A stretch of DNA of 64,000 nt from Klebsormidium nitens (taxonomy: Eukaryota > Streptophyta > Klebsormidiophyceae > Klebsormidiales > Klebsormidiaceae), in NCBI GenBank assembly GCA_000708835.1, contig DF237045.1:145820-209819 (forward strand), given 5' to 3'. Position 1 is the stretch's first letter. Every line of letters begins with the position of its first letter. Positions 33,231-44,500 of the stretch are shown piece by piece. A program made the translations under genes and the position numbers. Under the pieces are notes generated by a model. That model was given only the letters and a program-made list of their open reading frames with translations, did not search any database and was not told where the DNA came from.

Positions 33231-35345
33231 GACGTCAGTAGCACAGGGCTGTGCCGCTTGGGATCGCTGAAATGCTCAGTGTGACAATGTGAGCGTTGAT
33301 CGGTAGTGGTACGTCTAGTGTTGTTTCGATCAGCAGCTACTGGTGGAGTTGCCAACCCTCGGGATCTTCAGCGCCGCAAGGGAGTAACACCCGCCCAGGC
33401 CCAAGGACTGCTTGGAACATAAGTAAGTTCTCCATATGCATATCTATCTACCCTTTCAGATGCTCGGACGCTTCCGTTGCGTTGTGATACTTACTGTGCT
33501 AGGAAGAAGCGAGCCTTAATTGTACTTTTCTAAGGCGTTTTAAACAACAGGCTGTCGTGAAAGCCCCTGCTGAGCGAACTGTGAGCTCACTCATCAGAGG
33601 GAATCTCGCTTTCCCTGGAAGGAGTTCCCTGCTGACAAGCACAAGATTCCCTCTCGCCAGCCCTGAGGCTGCCACCGCACCATTATGTCAATTATGACTA
33701 TGATTGCCTAGCTACTTGCAAGATTCCTTTTAGGTAATTGCTTCAAAGTTCAGAGAGCGGCACTTCAATGTTGCGCCCGTGCATATGCTTCGTGTAGGTC
33801 CTAGAGCTGCATGATGCAGATCATATGATTGCGGTCCTCGCGGGGGTCGCTCCGAGGCTGACACGAGGGTGAAATATTGGCACTTGTCGCCTAGGCGACA
33901 AGCCACCGCAGTATTCCGTACGAAGCGACAATTTGGAACCGGCCTCGGGAGTTCCCCCGGGACGCCTAGACTCTAGAGCAAACCGGGGGTTACCGGGCAT
34001 GGCTGGCCGCTGCAATGTGCAGCCTGCGCGTGTGAACTGTGACTGTGCACTTTGCACAGTGGCTCCGCGGGCCCAGTCGGCCGGGCATCTATGTGAGGAG
34101 TCGACTCCTCACACCGATCGGAGAGGAGTGGACCCCGGGGGCCGGAAATTCAAAGTTCAGAGCCACGTGCCAGACTTCGACAGCCAATCATTGGGTCACG
34201 CGCGCGGCCGGGCGCGGCCAGCTGCAACGCGCGCCCCGCGACTCGCGAGCTAGTCGCGACCAGAGTCCAGTAGCTAGGGGTGGGCCGGGACTCGCACACA
34301 CCGACTTTGTTCTGCCTAAAGCTGCGCATGTTTTTGCGCCACTTCAAGGATTGAGCGGGCCCCCGCCTTCGCCGGTCCCCTATTGAACCCATTCGAGTAA
34401 CCTAGAACACCCCCGGCTGCAATCAGCTCCCATGCAAGCCCAAACCGCTATATCTCAGCACCGGGGATGCGCCGATAAGGTTTTCTCGTACCTCGATCGA
34501 TCAAATCAAGAGACAAGATTCCTCACGAATAATTGGATGAATTGATTAGGTGCATTGAATTTCGATCCTAGCTTGTCGATTCTGTCAATTATTAATCTTT
34601 CAAGCGCACCTACGCTGTCAAAAACGCCGGAACTACAAGCTCGATCGCGGCGCGTGGCAAGATTTTTGCCCCAGTTTTGACCGAAACAGAAACGAGCGCC
34701 CCAGCCGCTTCGATCTCCCAGGACGTATAAGCTTGCGCGCAGGGTACGTCTGGCGAATTCCGTCCAGCCGCGGAAAAAACCCTGGAACTGCCTGGTAATC
34801 CGGCTGTCGACTGCAGCGCACGAAGTGACTACTAATGGACGGTGTCATGTGTATAGAGTTGGCGGCCATCTTCTATACTGAAGTTTTGTAATGAAGGCAT
34901 CCAAAATTATCCGGATGACACAGCAGAGATTGCAGCTGCGGCACGCAAATCCTCCTGAACCGGTGCTTGCGAGTTCCACTGCAGTCTGGGCAATGAAGCA
35001 GTCCGACGCTAAGAAGATCGACCAGATGGCCAAGCAATACAAGTCACCTTGATCCCGGCCGTGCCCATGTTAAGAGATATGCTGCTGCAGCTTTTTCCGT
35101 ACAACCAAATTTTCCGTTCATAAATCGTCACTTTCGAAAGCAGTTGGATGTTGACGGACGACGGACCATTGGACAACTACAGTAAGACGGCCGGAATGTG
35201 TTCCCACGAAAATTCCCTTGCTTGCACAGTATACGGTCAGATCTCGGATGATCTTTCATCCGGCAACAGTAATGAATCTCTAGATTGCCCGGTCTGCCTC
35301 CCCAAGCAAACACACAGATTGCTGGAGTCACAACGCGCTGCGTCG
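33231..35345. other. Intergenic region with a GC-rich palindromic island
   Basis: No exon was recognised. The stretch 33780-34390 is GC-rich and full of dyad symmetry. It has a perfect 20-bp palindrome at 33883-33902 (arm CTTGTCGCCT), another at 34093-34112 (arm GTGAGGAGTC), and shorter ones around CGCGACT..AGTCGCG and GTGCACTTTGCAC. The ORFs through it have no recognisable protein features. Confidence 0.5.
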
Positions 35346-38300
35346 TCAGGCGTGGGCCTTCGCGGGCGTCCCGTGCGGTTGTTGGCCCTTAACCACGGTC
35401 TGGACGGCCGCCAGAACGACCGGCATCAAGCGAGCGTTGGTGGCGATGATGCCCCGGTCCAAGTCGAGGAACCGGCCCTTCGAGAAGTCGAGCTTGTTGC
35501 CGCCCGCGTCACGCACAACGCCGCCCGCCTCTGCAAAGCGGAAGCGATGGGTAAGTTGGGCTTGAAAAGGTGGGTTTGGAAGGTTAATATCGGGGCTTAT
35601 AGTGGAAGCCCAAGGATGTCTCGTTCTTACGTGACCGGCCCCTGGACAAGTCGAGCTTGTTGCCGCTGGCGTCACGCACAATGCCGCCCACCTCTGCAGT
35701 GATTCGAAAAGATGACTTAGCTGGCATTTTGTGGTAGGTATTAGAAGGCAGGTTTGGCAAGCTGATGCGAGCCTTGCATCAGAAGCCCAGGGATGGTAGA
35801 AATCTAGCCAACCGCCAATTCAGTCGTGCCCACCGAAACACTTCCTATCGACGCTGTGATTTTAAATAGTAAGACTCTTCCTCATTCCCTATCTCCGCCA
35901 CTCGATGAGAATGTCCAGCATCGACAAAACGGAAAGGACAGAGCTAGAAAAGTTCGTCATATTTTCGAAGAGCGAGTGCTGTAGACCGGCAATGGATCGT
36001 CCCACAAGCTTCGCATGTATTGCCAGTCTGCAGTCATTGCGGAGCCGCAAAGCGTAAGCAGTCGTTGCTGCCAACGCGAAAGGCAACCTCGGGGGGAGAA
36101 TGTTGTCAAGGTCCTTCACTAACCGCAGCCACCATGCGTTTGGCTTGAGGGCCTGGCCTACTGCAGGAGACGAAGGAAACAAAGGAAAGACAGGCGCTTC
36201 CAAGAATAATCGAGGAGGACGGCGGTTTTCAACGCAGGCGCATCCTTACATTACACGAGAACGGGAAATGCCAAGCCAATTTTTGAGTAGCGACGCGACC
36301 AGAAACTCTAACGAAACTATGCCTTGGTGAAGAGGGTAACACAACCTATCAGCACACATTGCAAAAGATAACAGTCTGCAGAAAGGACAAACTCTCGCCC
36401 TGCGAAGATTATCTTGTACTTCAAGTGCGACCAGAAAGTGCTACCACAGTAAGTGCCTGTTCTAAACAGAGTGAAGGAACGAACGGAAACAACATTTATG
36501 ACCCGAAAATAAGGTAACGGAAAATAAGGTACAAGTTCACCTTCAATGACGCAGCACCCTGCGACGTGGTCCCAAATCTTCTCGCGGTAGCCCGCGTGCG
36601 GGAAGCGCAGGTAGATCGCGGCGTCCCCTCGGGCCATGGCGCCGTACTTGGCCTGGCTGTCGATGCGGCACGGCGGCGCAGTCACTCCCAAAACCTGCAT
36701 CAGAGCGGAGTTCTTGCTGACGTCAGCTGGACGTGGATGAGTCGATGCACGGGGCGACGAGGGAGGAGGTTCACTTGGCCTCGCTGCCAATGCGCACGGC
36801 AGCGCAGTGACTCCCAAAACCTGCATCATTGTGCTGACGTCAACGAACGGCGGGAGTGCAGCGTGACGGCACGGCAGCCACTTCACTCCTGGGACGTGTG
36901 AAGAGATGAAGAAGCTTGTGCTGACGTCAGGAGCACGGAAGTGGAGTGTGCTGAGCAGGAAGGGCGCGGCCCAAGCGTGCGTGTTCGAAACCAGGAGACA
37001 GGCCGCTCGAGGCTGATGCCAGCAAGCTCTTGAACAAAGGCCTGGCAAACCCATTGCTTTCGACACCCAAAATACCCTGTCAGATTGCAGCCCGCCCTCT
37101 ATGCTCCCTCAGGTGTCTTCATCAGGTATCTTCAGTGCTGGCTTCTCATCCAGGACTCTTGTCATCCTGGCAACTTAGACATGGAAGTGGGGTCGGAATC
37201 ATTTGTTCACCTGCGCAATGCCCCCCGTCAGTTCCTGGTCCGAGTGCTTCTTCTCAAATGACTCGCAGAAGCTAGCCCACGCAGGGTCCTCCACGGAGCT
37301 CACGCGGACCTGCGGAGAAAGAAGGGAGCAACTCGGAACGGCTGTTCGGTTTGATTGGGATAATTTGTGCGGTTCGATCAGAAGGCAGAGGTCAAAAGAC
37401 AGTCAGAGAAACGCAGAGAGCGGCAGGGCATCGGGGTTCGAACGAAGCAACTAACCGCGACTGTAATCCAGGCGCAATCGACGGAGAGCAGTAACGGCGA
37501 AAAAATGATGTAGTGTTCTCTGGAGCAGTCCGCCTCTTTGGACGACCAACCAAACACCCTTAAGATCGAGTAACGATAGCTGCGCAGTCTCCGAACCAAA
37601 AGAGTACCGCTGACGCATCCAGCACACCAAAACTGGCACACCCCTCTGAAGGGGCTCTTCTTTTCAATAACCTGCCCCGTAATCCTTGACTAGTCCTTGA
37701 TCATCCCTTAATCTTAGTGCTTGATCATCCCTTAATCTTAGTCCTTGATCATCCCTTAATCTTAATCCTTGATCTCAAAACCTTCTCGAATCCTGGAAAG
37801 CTCAGCTCACCTTTGTTGGCGGTGACGACCCATCGATCGGCTCAACGGTGGTCCCCGCGCCCTTGTAGGCCGCAAAAAGGCTCCCCACTGGCTCCCCCTT
37901 CTTCCGTGCCGCTTCAACGTCCATGGAAGCGAGCGGCAGGTTTGGACACCCCAGGACGCCCAACACGACCTCCCCGCCGTCCAACAGTCCGAGGGCAACC
38001 GCGTATTGGTCGCCACGAACGAACCTGCGGCCGAGGAGAGGTGTGATTCGCAAAAAGAGTAACCGACTCTTGAGTTACTTGGGTCCAAATCGTTGACTTC
38101 AGAGAACCCGACTTTAAGCAGAATCAGCACGACTTTGGTCTGCTCGAGAAATTGAGTACGGGTTGGAGTTTCTCCACTAATTTTACAGCAACAGCCTACT
38201 GGTTGCTTTGAGTGAACCTGCGGCCAAGAAAAACAATCGTTCGAGCAAGGCGAGTCTAAACAGGATCCATGTGTGAGGGGGTCTCAGATTGTTTACTGCA

Positions 38301-40459
38301 AGGGCGTACTGGTTGCCATGAAGACACCTGCAAGTAGGAACCTTGGAAAACTGGAGGGGCGAGTGAGTGAAAGTAAAGGTAGGGTGCAGGATGGGGTTTT
38401 TTCGAGGGCGGATGCCATATGAGAGTCCTCCAATCAACAGTCCTGCAAGCAGGTGAAGAACTCGCACTGCCAGCATCACTGCAGTTCCAAGAGCGCGTCG
38501 CAAATTTCAGCTGACCGTACTCACAAACGAGTTTTCAAGGAGCTCCTCCTGCACACACACTCGCTTTCCTCGTGCTCTACTCAAAAGGCCTCCATTTTCT
38601 CGCTCTTTCAAAGGTCAGGACCCTCTTTCGTCCTTTCAAAGGTCACGACCCTCTTTCGTCTTGCTTTCATAACTTGACCACCAACTTCTCTCTTCGTAAG
38701 AAGGCTCGTTCCTTCCTTGTTCCTTCCTCTTGCTCATTCACAATCCCATCTTTCCACATCTTTCCAATCTGTCAAAAGTCTTACCCTTTGGTTCCGTCAA
38801 TGGGATCGAGCACCCAGTGGCGTCCCTCCGGGCCGCCTGGCGATCGGCCCCTGTCAATTGCAATGACTATTTCCTCCTGACTGAGTGGCTCAGCATCGGT
38901 GATAGATCCGTCCGCCTTGATGGTCTCGTTCACCAACTCAGTAATCCGCGCTAGCATGGGGCCGGCGCTCTCTGCCTGGAGATCGTCTGAGTCCTGCGCA
39001 AATACAAAGGCTTCTGACGTCAATAAATCCATCCTGTATCTGAGTATGTAATGAGAGGCGTTGGCGTCTCAACAATGACGGTGAAGTTGCAAAGCAGGCT
39101 TTAGCAACGGAGGTGAAAGGTGTCCCCGTTTGTGTGAACACTGCCCCCTTTGAAAAGCTAGCGACAGGAATTTGAAACATTTCAAATCTCACAATAACCA
39201 GCGGTACCTTGTATCAATCCTGAAAAGAATGAAAGTCCAGACACAGAGTACACTAGAAGCCTGGAAGAGGAAGTGCGACTGATCAGAAGTTCGCGGATCA
39301 CTGTTGTTTATAGCACGTTGCTGGGATAGCTGGTATGATAGAAGATGCATCATGTGAGATCGGATCCTGGCTTGAGATCTAAACGAGGAATTTACCTCCT
39401 CAGCGACCATGGAGAAAGTCCCCTTCGGCAAGGCCCTCTCAAGGGCCCAACTGATCAGCGCTTGCGAGCCTGCAGGAAAATAGGTGGAAACTGTTGCGAG
39501 TGCGGAGGTTCGATGCCTATTCTCATAAAGGATAGGAAAGCCATGAAGGAAGGTGGAGAATTCTTCATAGTGCAGTAGTCCTTGTGAGTATTGCAGCTCG
39601 ATGTGACTGTTCTGCCTTTAGTGGATAGAATCTCTGCAGTTGATACAGAGTTTCACACAAGTACAAAGAATGGCCATCAGAGCCCCACAAGGATAGAGCG
39701 AATGCGCAGGAGGCACATGGCCAATGCAGATGTGCAAGTCAACCAAAACGCATTCGGCCAAGAGGGCGCCCTGTAGATTGTGTTGGAGTAGTCGAACTCA
39801 CCATAATCAGCAACAGTAACCGGAGACTCGTCCGACTTTGACTGAGTCTCTTTGGCGAGAAGACGGGATTGCACGGTCTGCATTTGCAAAGCATTGTTCA
39901 TTTAATTGCCCCTCTAGGCGACTATGATCTCCTGTAACCTGTGGCAGGTTGCTCTTAGTGCGTTATACGAGCATCAAAACATCACTTGACGAGGCTCCAC
40001 GAGTCTGGCACGGGGCACAATGTGCCAAAAGTTCCTCCTTGAAGATCCAATTTAAAAGGATCTTCGATGAGCGATCCCTGATGCTTGTCAATTGACCTAT
40101 TCATTGCAGGTTTCAGATCCAGATAATGTATAATGTAGGGGACCGCAGGGAGATGGCATAAACTTGAATTGTAGACCTTATGCAGCTAGAGACACGTTGT
40201 GTGTGTGCAATGACCAGATCACTCTGAATGGAGATGTACGAAGATCAATGGCTTCCTGAAAATGGGAGTCCCTGAGGAAGTTTACACGCAGCACCACGAC
40301 CTGTCCCTCCAGCCACTCAGCACAATGGTGTCCCTAAAGACCAAGGAAATTCAAAAAGTCAAGGTTTCAAGGAGGACCGCGCCTGCTCACCGTGCAAAGG
40401 CGACAGGCCAGCCGGACAGCCGTCACGGCAACCTCCAGATCTTTTGCATACTTGGTCAT
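35346..40459 (-). CDS. SAL1: 3'(2'),5'-bisphosphate nucleotidase, SAL1/HAL2-like
   Basis: Mg-dependent, Li-sensitive phosphatase that removes the 3'-phosphate of PAP (giving AMP and phosphate) and may act on inositol polyphosphates; in plants it controls PAP retrograde signalling in plastids and mitochondria. Eight GT-AG exons (minus order): 40459-40391, 39877-39802, 39469-39396, 38993-38785, 38024-37811, 37309-37211, 36694-36541, 35530-35346, giving 359 residues (Arabidopsis SAL1 about 353). Signatures include SDESPVTVADYGSQAL, the metal site MVAEED, WVLDPIDGTKGFVRGDQYA, GVLGCPN, KYGAMARGDAAIYLRFP, EKIWDHVAG and EAGGVVRDAGG..LDFSKGR. The first Met (MTKYAKDLEVAV) gives no transit peptide. A basic ORF at 40551-40883 could supply one, but no splice joining it in frame was found. 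Three of its exons have duplicated edges in neighbouring introns. Confidence 0.92.
35475..35700. repeat. Duplicated acceptor edge of nucleotidase exon 8
   Basis: The real exon 8 start (35530) encodes EAGGVVRDAGGNKLDFSKGR. A copy in the upstream intron at about 35640-35700 encodes EVGGIVRDASGNKLDLSRGR, also after an AG. Both are open and about 165 bp apart. Confidence 0.85.
36560..36910. repeat. Tandem copies of the nucleotidase exon 7 acceptor edge
   Basis: The real exon 7 start (36694, VLGVTAPPCRIDSQAKYG) recurs at about 36770-36835 as GATGCAG|GTTTTGGGAGT (VLGVTALPCA..). It recurs again, more diverged, near 36860-36905 with the words CTGCCGTGCCGTCACGCTGC. The copies lie in intron 6. Confidence 0.7.
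37694..37775. repeat. 24-bp tandem repeat, ~3.4 copies
   Basis: The unit TCCTTGATCATCCCTTAATC plus TTAG occurs at 37694-37717, 37718-37741 and 37742-37765 with single mismatches. A partial unit follows. It lies in intron 5 of the nucleotidase gene. Confidence 0.9.
37990..38340. repeat. Tandem copies of the nucleotidase exon 5 acceptor edge
   Basis: The real exon 5 (acceptor at 38025-38027, encoding FVRGDQYAVALGLL) is followed in the intron by diverged copies near 38190-38230 (CCGCAG|GTTCACTC) and 38290-38340 (TTGCAG|GTGTCTTCATGG, encoding CLHGNQYALAV). Both keep AG|G acceptors. Confidence 0.7.
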
Positions 40460-41578
40460 GATGGTGCCTGGGTTTAGTCACCCAGAAAACCACTCAACGA
40501 TGCAAGAATGCAACAATGCAGGAACCAGATCAAGATGCGTTTCTGCCTGTTCACCCCTCCAAATTCCACCTCTGCGTCTCCTGCGTCTTGCGCTTTTCAG
40601 AAGTTTTCTCCTCCGAGTCCAACGAGTCGATCACAGCTAGAGGTGAAGCGATGAAGTGCTGACGTGGTCCAAAAGCGGCACCAACCAGAGGGCGCAAACG
40701 CCCAGGCAAGTTTTGTACCGGTTGTTCGCTAGCAGAGATTGAGAGCACCGCCGGGCGCCGCAAAACCAAAATTGGCATATGCTTTCTGTACCATAAGAGC
40801 CATCTAAAACCGCTTTGAAACTTTTGCCGCGACCGGCGGTGCCCTTCGTATAGTGGCATGTATGACCGTATGTCCCATTTCACCAGCTAAATCGTCATTT
40901 TTGGGGCGCTCAGTAGGGGGGTCAAAAGCTCAGAATTTTTGGCGGAAACTTGTCGAGACCTTATTGGTGCCTATTCAAGCCATTTTGAAGTTGTGGGCAC
41001 TTCAAACTCATCCAGAATCTCAACATACAGTTTTGCTATCTGGCGACTTTTACCCGGCGTTTGCGCCCTCTGGCACCAACCTCAAGAGGTACCGTACCGT
41101 TCGCAGACGAACAAGGCGGCGGTGCCTACTTTGCTACCCACGTGATGGATCCGATCAATTGATTGGTAGATCAGGCCTTGAACAAACACATGATTCTCTT
41201 GCAAGGCTGCCAGTGCAAGTTTCAACTCGCTGTTCAGTTTGCAATTGCTGTGAATCGTGTTTAGCATGGCGCCAAGCCCTAGCTGGGATCTGGAACGGCT
41301 TCATTCAGCAAGGGAGATGGCACTCATATCAGAAGGGAAAATGGAGCTAATGAATACAACAATGCTACAAACAACCGGGAGCAATGCTGACGTTTTTGCC
41401 ACCAGATGATCCAGTGGAAGCTCAACAAGCTGCATGCAGAACCATTTGGAGGGTGTGCAAAGATAGGTGTTCGCTGGATGCTCTCAAAGACTCATCTGAA
41501 GCACTCTGAATTGAAACAATTTGCAAGTCAGCTGCAATTCCTTAACGGAGACCCTTGCCTTTAGTGGTGGCTGGGGGA
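40460..41578. other. Divergent intergenic region between nucleotidase and TLDc genes
   Basis: This region must hold both promoters. An 18-bp inverted repeat (arm CCAGAGGGCGCAAACGCC) joins 40685-40702 and 41057-41074, and could be the inner part of a decayed element. No further exon was confirmed. Confidence 0.45.
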
Positions 41579-44500
41579 ATGGGACAAGCACAGTCACACA
41601 GCGACAGCTTTTTGAAGGCATCAAAGTAATTCGGTCAAAGCCTTGGTCAAGCTCTTCGTACTGCTACTCTACTCGGGGGGATCCCTCTGCAAAAAGCTTC
41701 TGATTTTGGTTCGCTTCATGTGATGAGTATAGCCCATGCCAATGGCACGGGCGTTTCAAATGGCAGCTTCGTCTTCATGCAATATCAATCAAGCATTGAG
41801 GATGAGAGCTGGAGTGCTCTGGATTGGAAGGAGGAACGGGTAGGCATCAAGGAGAATGCGACTCTACTTCAAAAATCAGTCTCTGTTTTGCAAAGACTGT
41901 CTTCGTCAAATGCAGGCAGTTCACGCCTCAAGAGCTTGACAACCTCAGAAGCAAGTTCAGATCCATAGCACACAAGTCAAGATCGTCAGAGGACCTATGC
42001 ATATTCGCCTCTGCTTTTCAGGTGAGGAAATTCTGCTTTGATGTGAGAAAGACCTGCAATTGAAGTTCTAGAGTTGGCGCGAAGGAACATACCTTTAAAT
42101 TCAACCCGGTGCCATGTTATACAAGTTGAGCGAACGTAATTTGACTGACGTCCAAGATCAGACTGTGAAAACTGGATTGCACCGCCATTGAAAGTCCCTT
42201 CGCTTCTTTGTTCAATGCCCCTCACATTGACGTCACCAGCACTTTGCAGCGAGAAATCCTTCTCTTATTATTATGACGTCATTGAAAAGTTGGAAATTGG
42301 TGGCACTTGTGTGCAGGCGCACTATGAGATCCACGGGGTGCTGGGTGCTCGACTATACCACCTTCTGAGCAAGAAGAGAGGCGACGGATGCGTGTCCTTT
42401 GAGGACTTTGTTGAAGCTAAGGTAACTTTGCTTAGACACTTGTCTTCATACGATCTCCCTGCGCTCAGACATACCTCTCAGGCGGGCTTTTGAGGGATTG
42501 GCTGTGCAGGTCAAAGTGAGCAACCACCCACGAGAATGGATGATTGCACAGAGACCAAAAGTGTGGCCTTCTACAAACAATGTTCCAGTCTGAAGGAAAT
42601 ACATTTGGAGGTTATGATGATCAGGCAAAAGCTAATTCGACATATTCAAAACCTCAAAGGAATAGGACCATGAAAGGCTTTGTTGAATATCAGGTAATAT
42701 TCTGAGAGAAGCCCTGATTGTTGACCTTTTCTCACAAACTTTTCTGAACCAACGAACTTTTCTGAACCAGGCAATTGCAAGGAAGGGATCGCCAGAGGAG
42801 AAGGAGGCCCTGGCTTACAGCTTACTAGACGTTGAAGACGATGGTTGCGTCAGAAAGTAAGCGGCACGCTTCTCTTTTCATTTGCAAGAGAATGCCCGCT
42901 TTCTTCCATCTCGCCCTCAACTCTGTTTGATTTGCGAAGACTCGTCAAAAATAACAAGTCGGTTTGCAATTTACACTGGTCAAACCAGCTTTCATAACTT
43001 CTACGAGCTTTGAAACCTTCAATCTGGTGGTTTTGAGGAAACGACCTGGTACCACGGGCAGACCTGCTCCCTCTCAAGTAGTTCTTTGGAAAAAGATCTT
43101 CTGGTTAGCCGTCATGGCTTCAAACCTGTATTTTCACAGCTTCACGACCGGTGGCCTCTTAACGCTCCAAGAGAAAGACGACGTCAACAATTTTTGGGGT
43201 GTACAACAGGATGTCTTGCACACGCGTTCGACTAACCGATACACCCGAGATTCCTTGATCAGACGACTCGTTGTTTTTCCGCCACTAACAGCATCTACTC
43301 CGATGGCCCATTTGCTCTCGACACCCGTTCTGTTCCCCCAAGGTAAGCCCAAATTCCACCAGCTTTCGGATTTTTCGAAGTCCCAAGATGCTACCCCTTC
43401 AACTGACACAAGCGTTGCTGTGCAGGTCTGATCTTGAGGCGGTCGTCACGTCCTGTGTCAAGACCGTCCTCGGGCAGGGTCCAGACCAAGCGGCTGACGA
43501 GGCCACAGTCGCAGCGATTGTGCGCAGCGCTGAGTTCTCCGAGAGAAAGCAGGAGCCGTGCATGAGCTTGGAGGACTTTCGAAGATGGAGCAGGGGGGTG
43601 CCGGCAGTACGCAGGGTCCTTGAGAGTTTAATGGCCGACCCTGAAGCAGGTAAGAGAGGCACCACGTCTGCTAAAGGTTGGACATATCCAAGTTCAAATG
43701 TCGGATCCTACACCGGCCCCTTTTGGACATCGCTCTAGTTTTCAGGCGGACTGCAGAAATTTGAAGTGGCTTTGGCCGAGTTTGACCAAACTAGGTTCGG
43801 AACCCTGTCCTGATGCGATAGGACTGCTCCGGGCTGAATGTTGCAGACTGGGAGTGATATGTGAGGATTGGACGGCTGTGATACGATCTCGGCCGTTGTG
43901 AACCTCTGCGACCCGCCTGTTTGAAACTGTTCCTAGCTGGATGGTCAACAGGTCGGTTTCTACGTGTCCAACAATCAGAATCTAGGCCCTCCCATTCCAA
44001 ACCGAGTCGAAACCCCCTTGATACCACCCCACCCAGGGCAACAAAGTAGTCGTCCGTCAATCGTTGGCCAATCGTTGGCACGAACCGCCTATATACCCTG
44101 CTGCAGGCGGCCAAAAATGGGCGGTGCCCGATCTAGTTGTTCCGGGTGACGCCACGTGTCCCGTTCTGCTGACGCGCGAGCACGCCTGGCTCCTGGGCGG
44201 GGCGCTGACGCCCGAGGAGCTGGTGACGTGGCGGCTCGCGTACAGCAGCAAGGCCCACGGGCTGAGCTTCAGCACGTTCGTCGGGAAGATGGCGAGGTGA
44301 GCCGGTGGAGCTCTTTCCCCTTTCAGAGTTCTGAAGACGTTTCGCCATGACCAAAAAAGGCACGGCAGTGCCTTTACAATTGACGAGGAAAAACCTGGGA
44401 AGTGATAAGAGCGTTATTGGATGGGATTGCAACATTCAGCAAAGGGTTCGAAGCTTTGACTGAGGGTTAGATACAGACTGCGACCCACTGATATGCTCTT

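Noticed and set aside
34039-34386. 115-aa ORF in the GC-rich island
   Set aside because: It owes its length to GC-rich palindromic sequence and shows no protein-like pattern.
35889-36203. 104-aa minus-strand ORF in nucleotidase intron 7
   Set aside because: It has no family resemblance and no need in the exon chain; probably intron sequence.
40551-40883. Basic ORF as a transit-peptide exon for the nucleotidase
   Set aside because: Its composition would suit targeting, but no GT donor gives the phase needed to join exon 1, so it was left out of the gene model.
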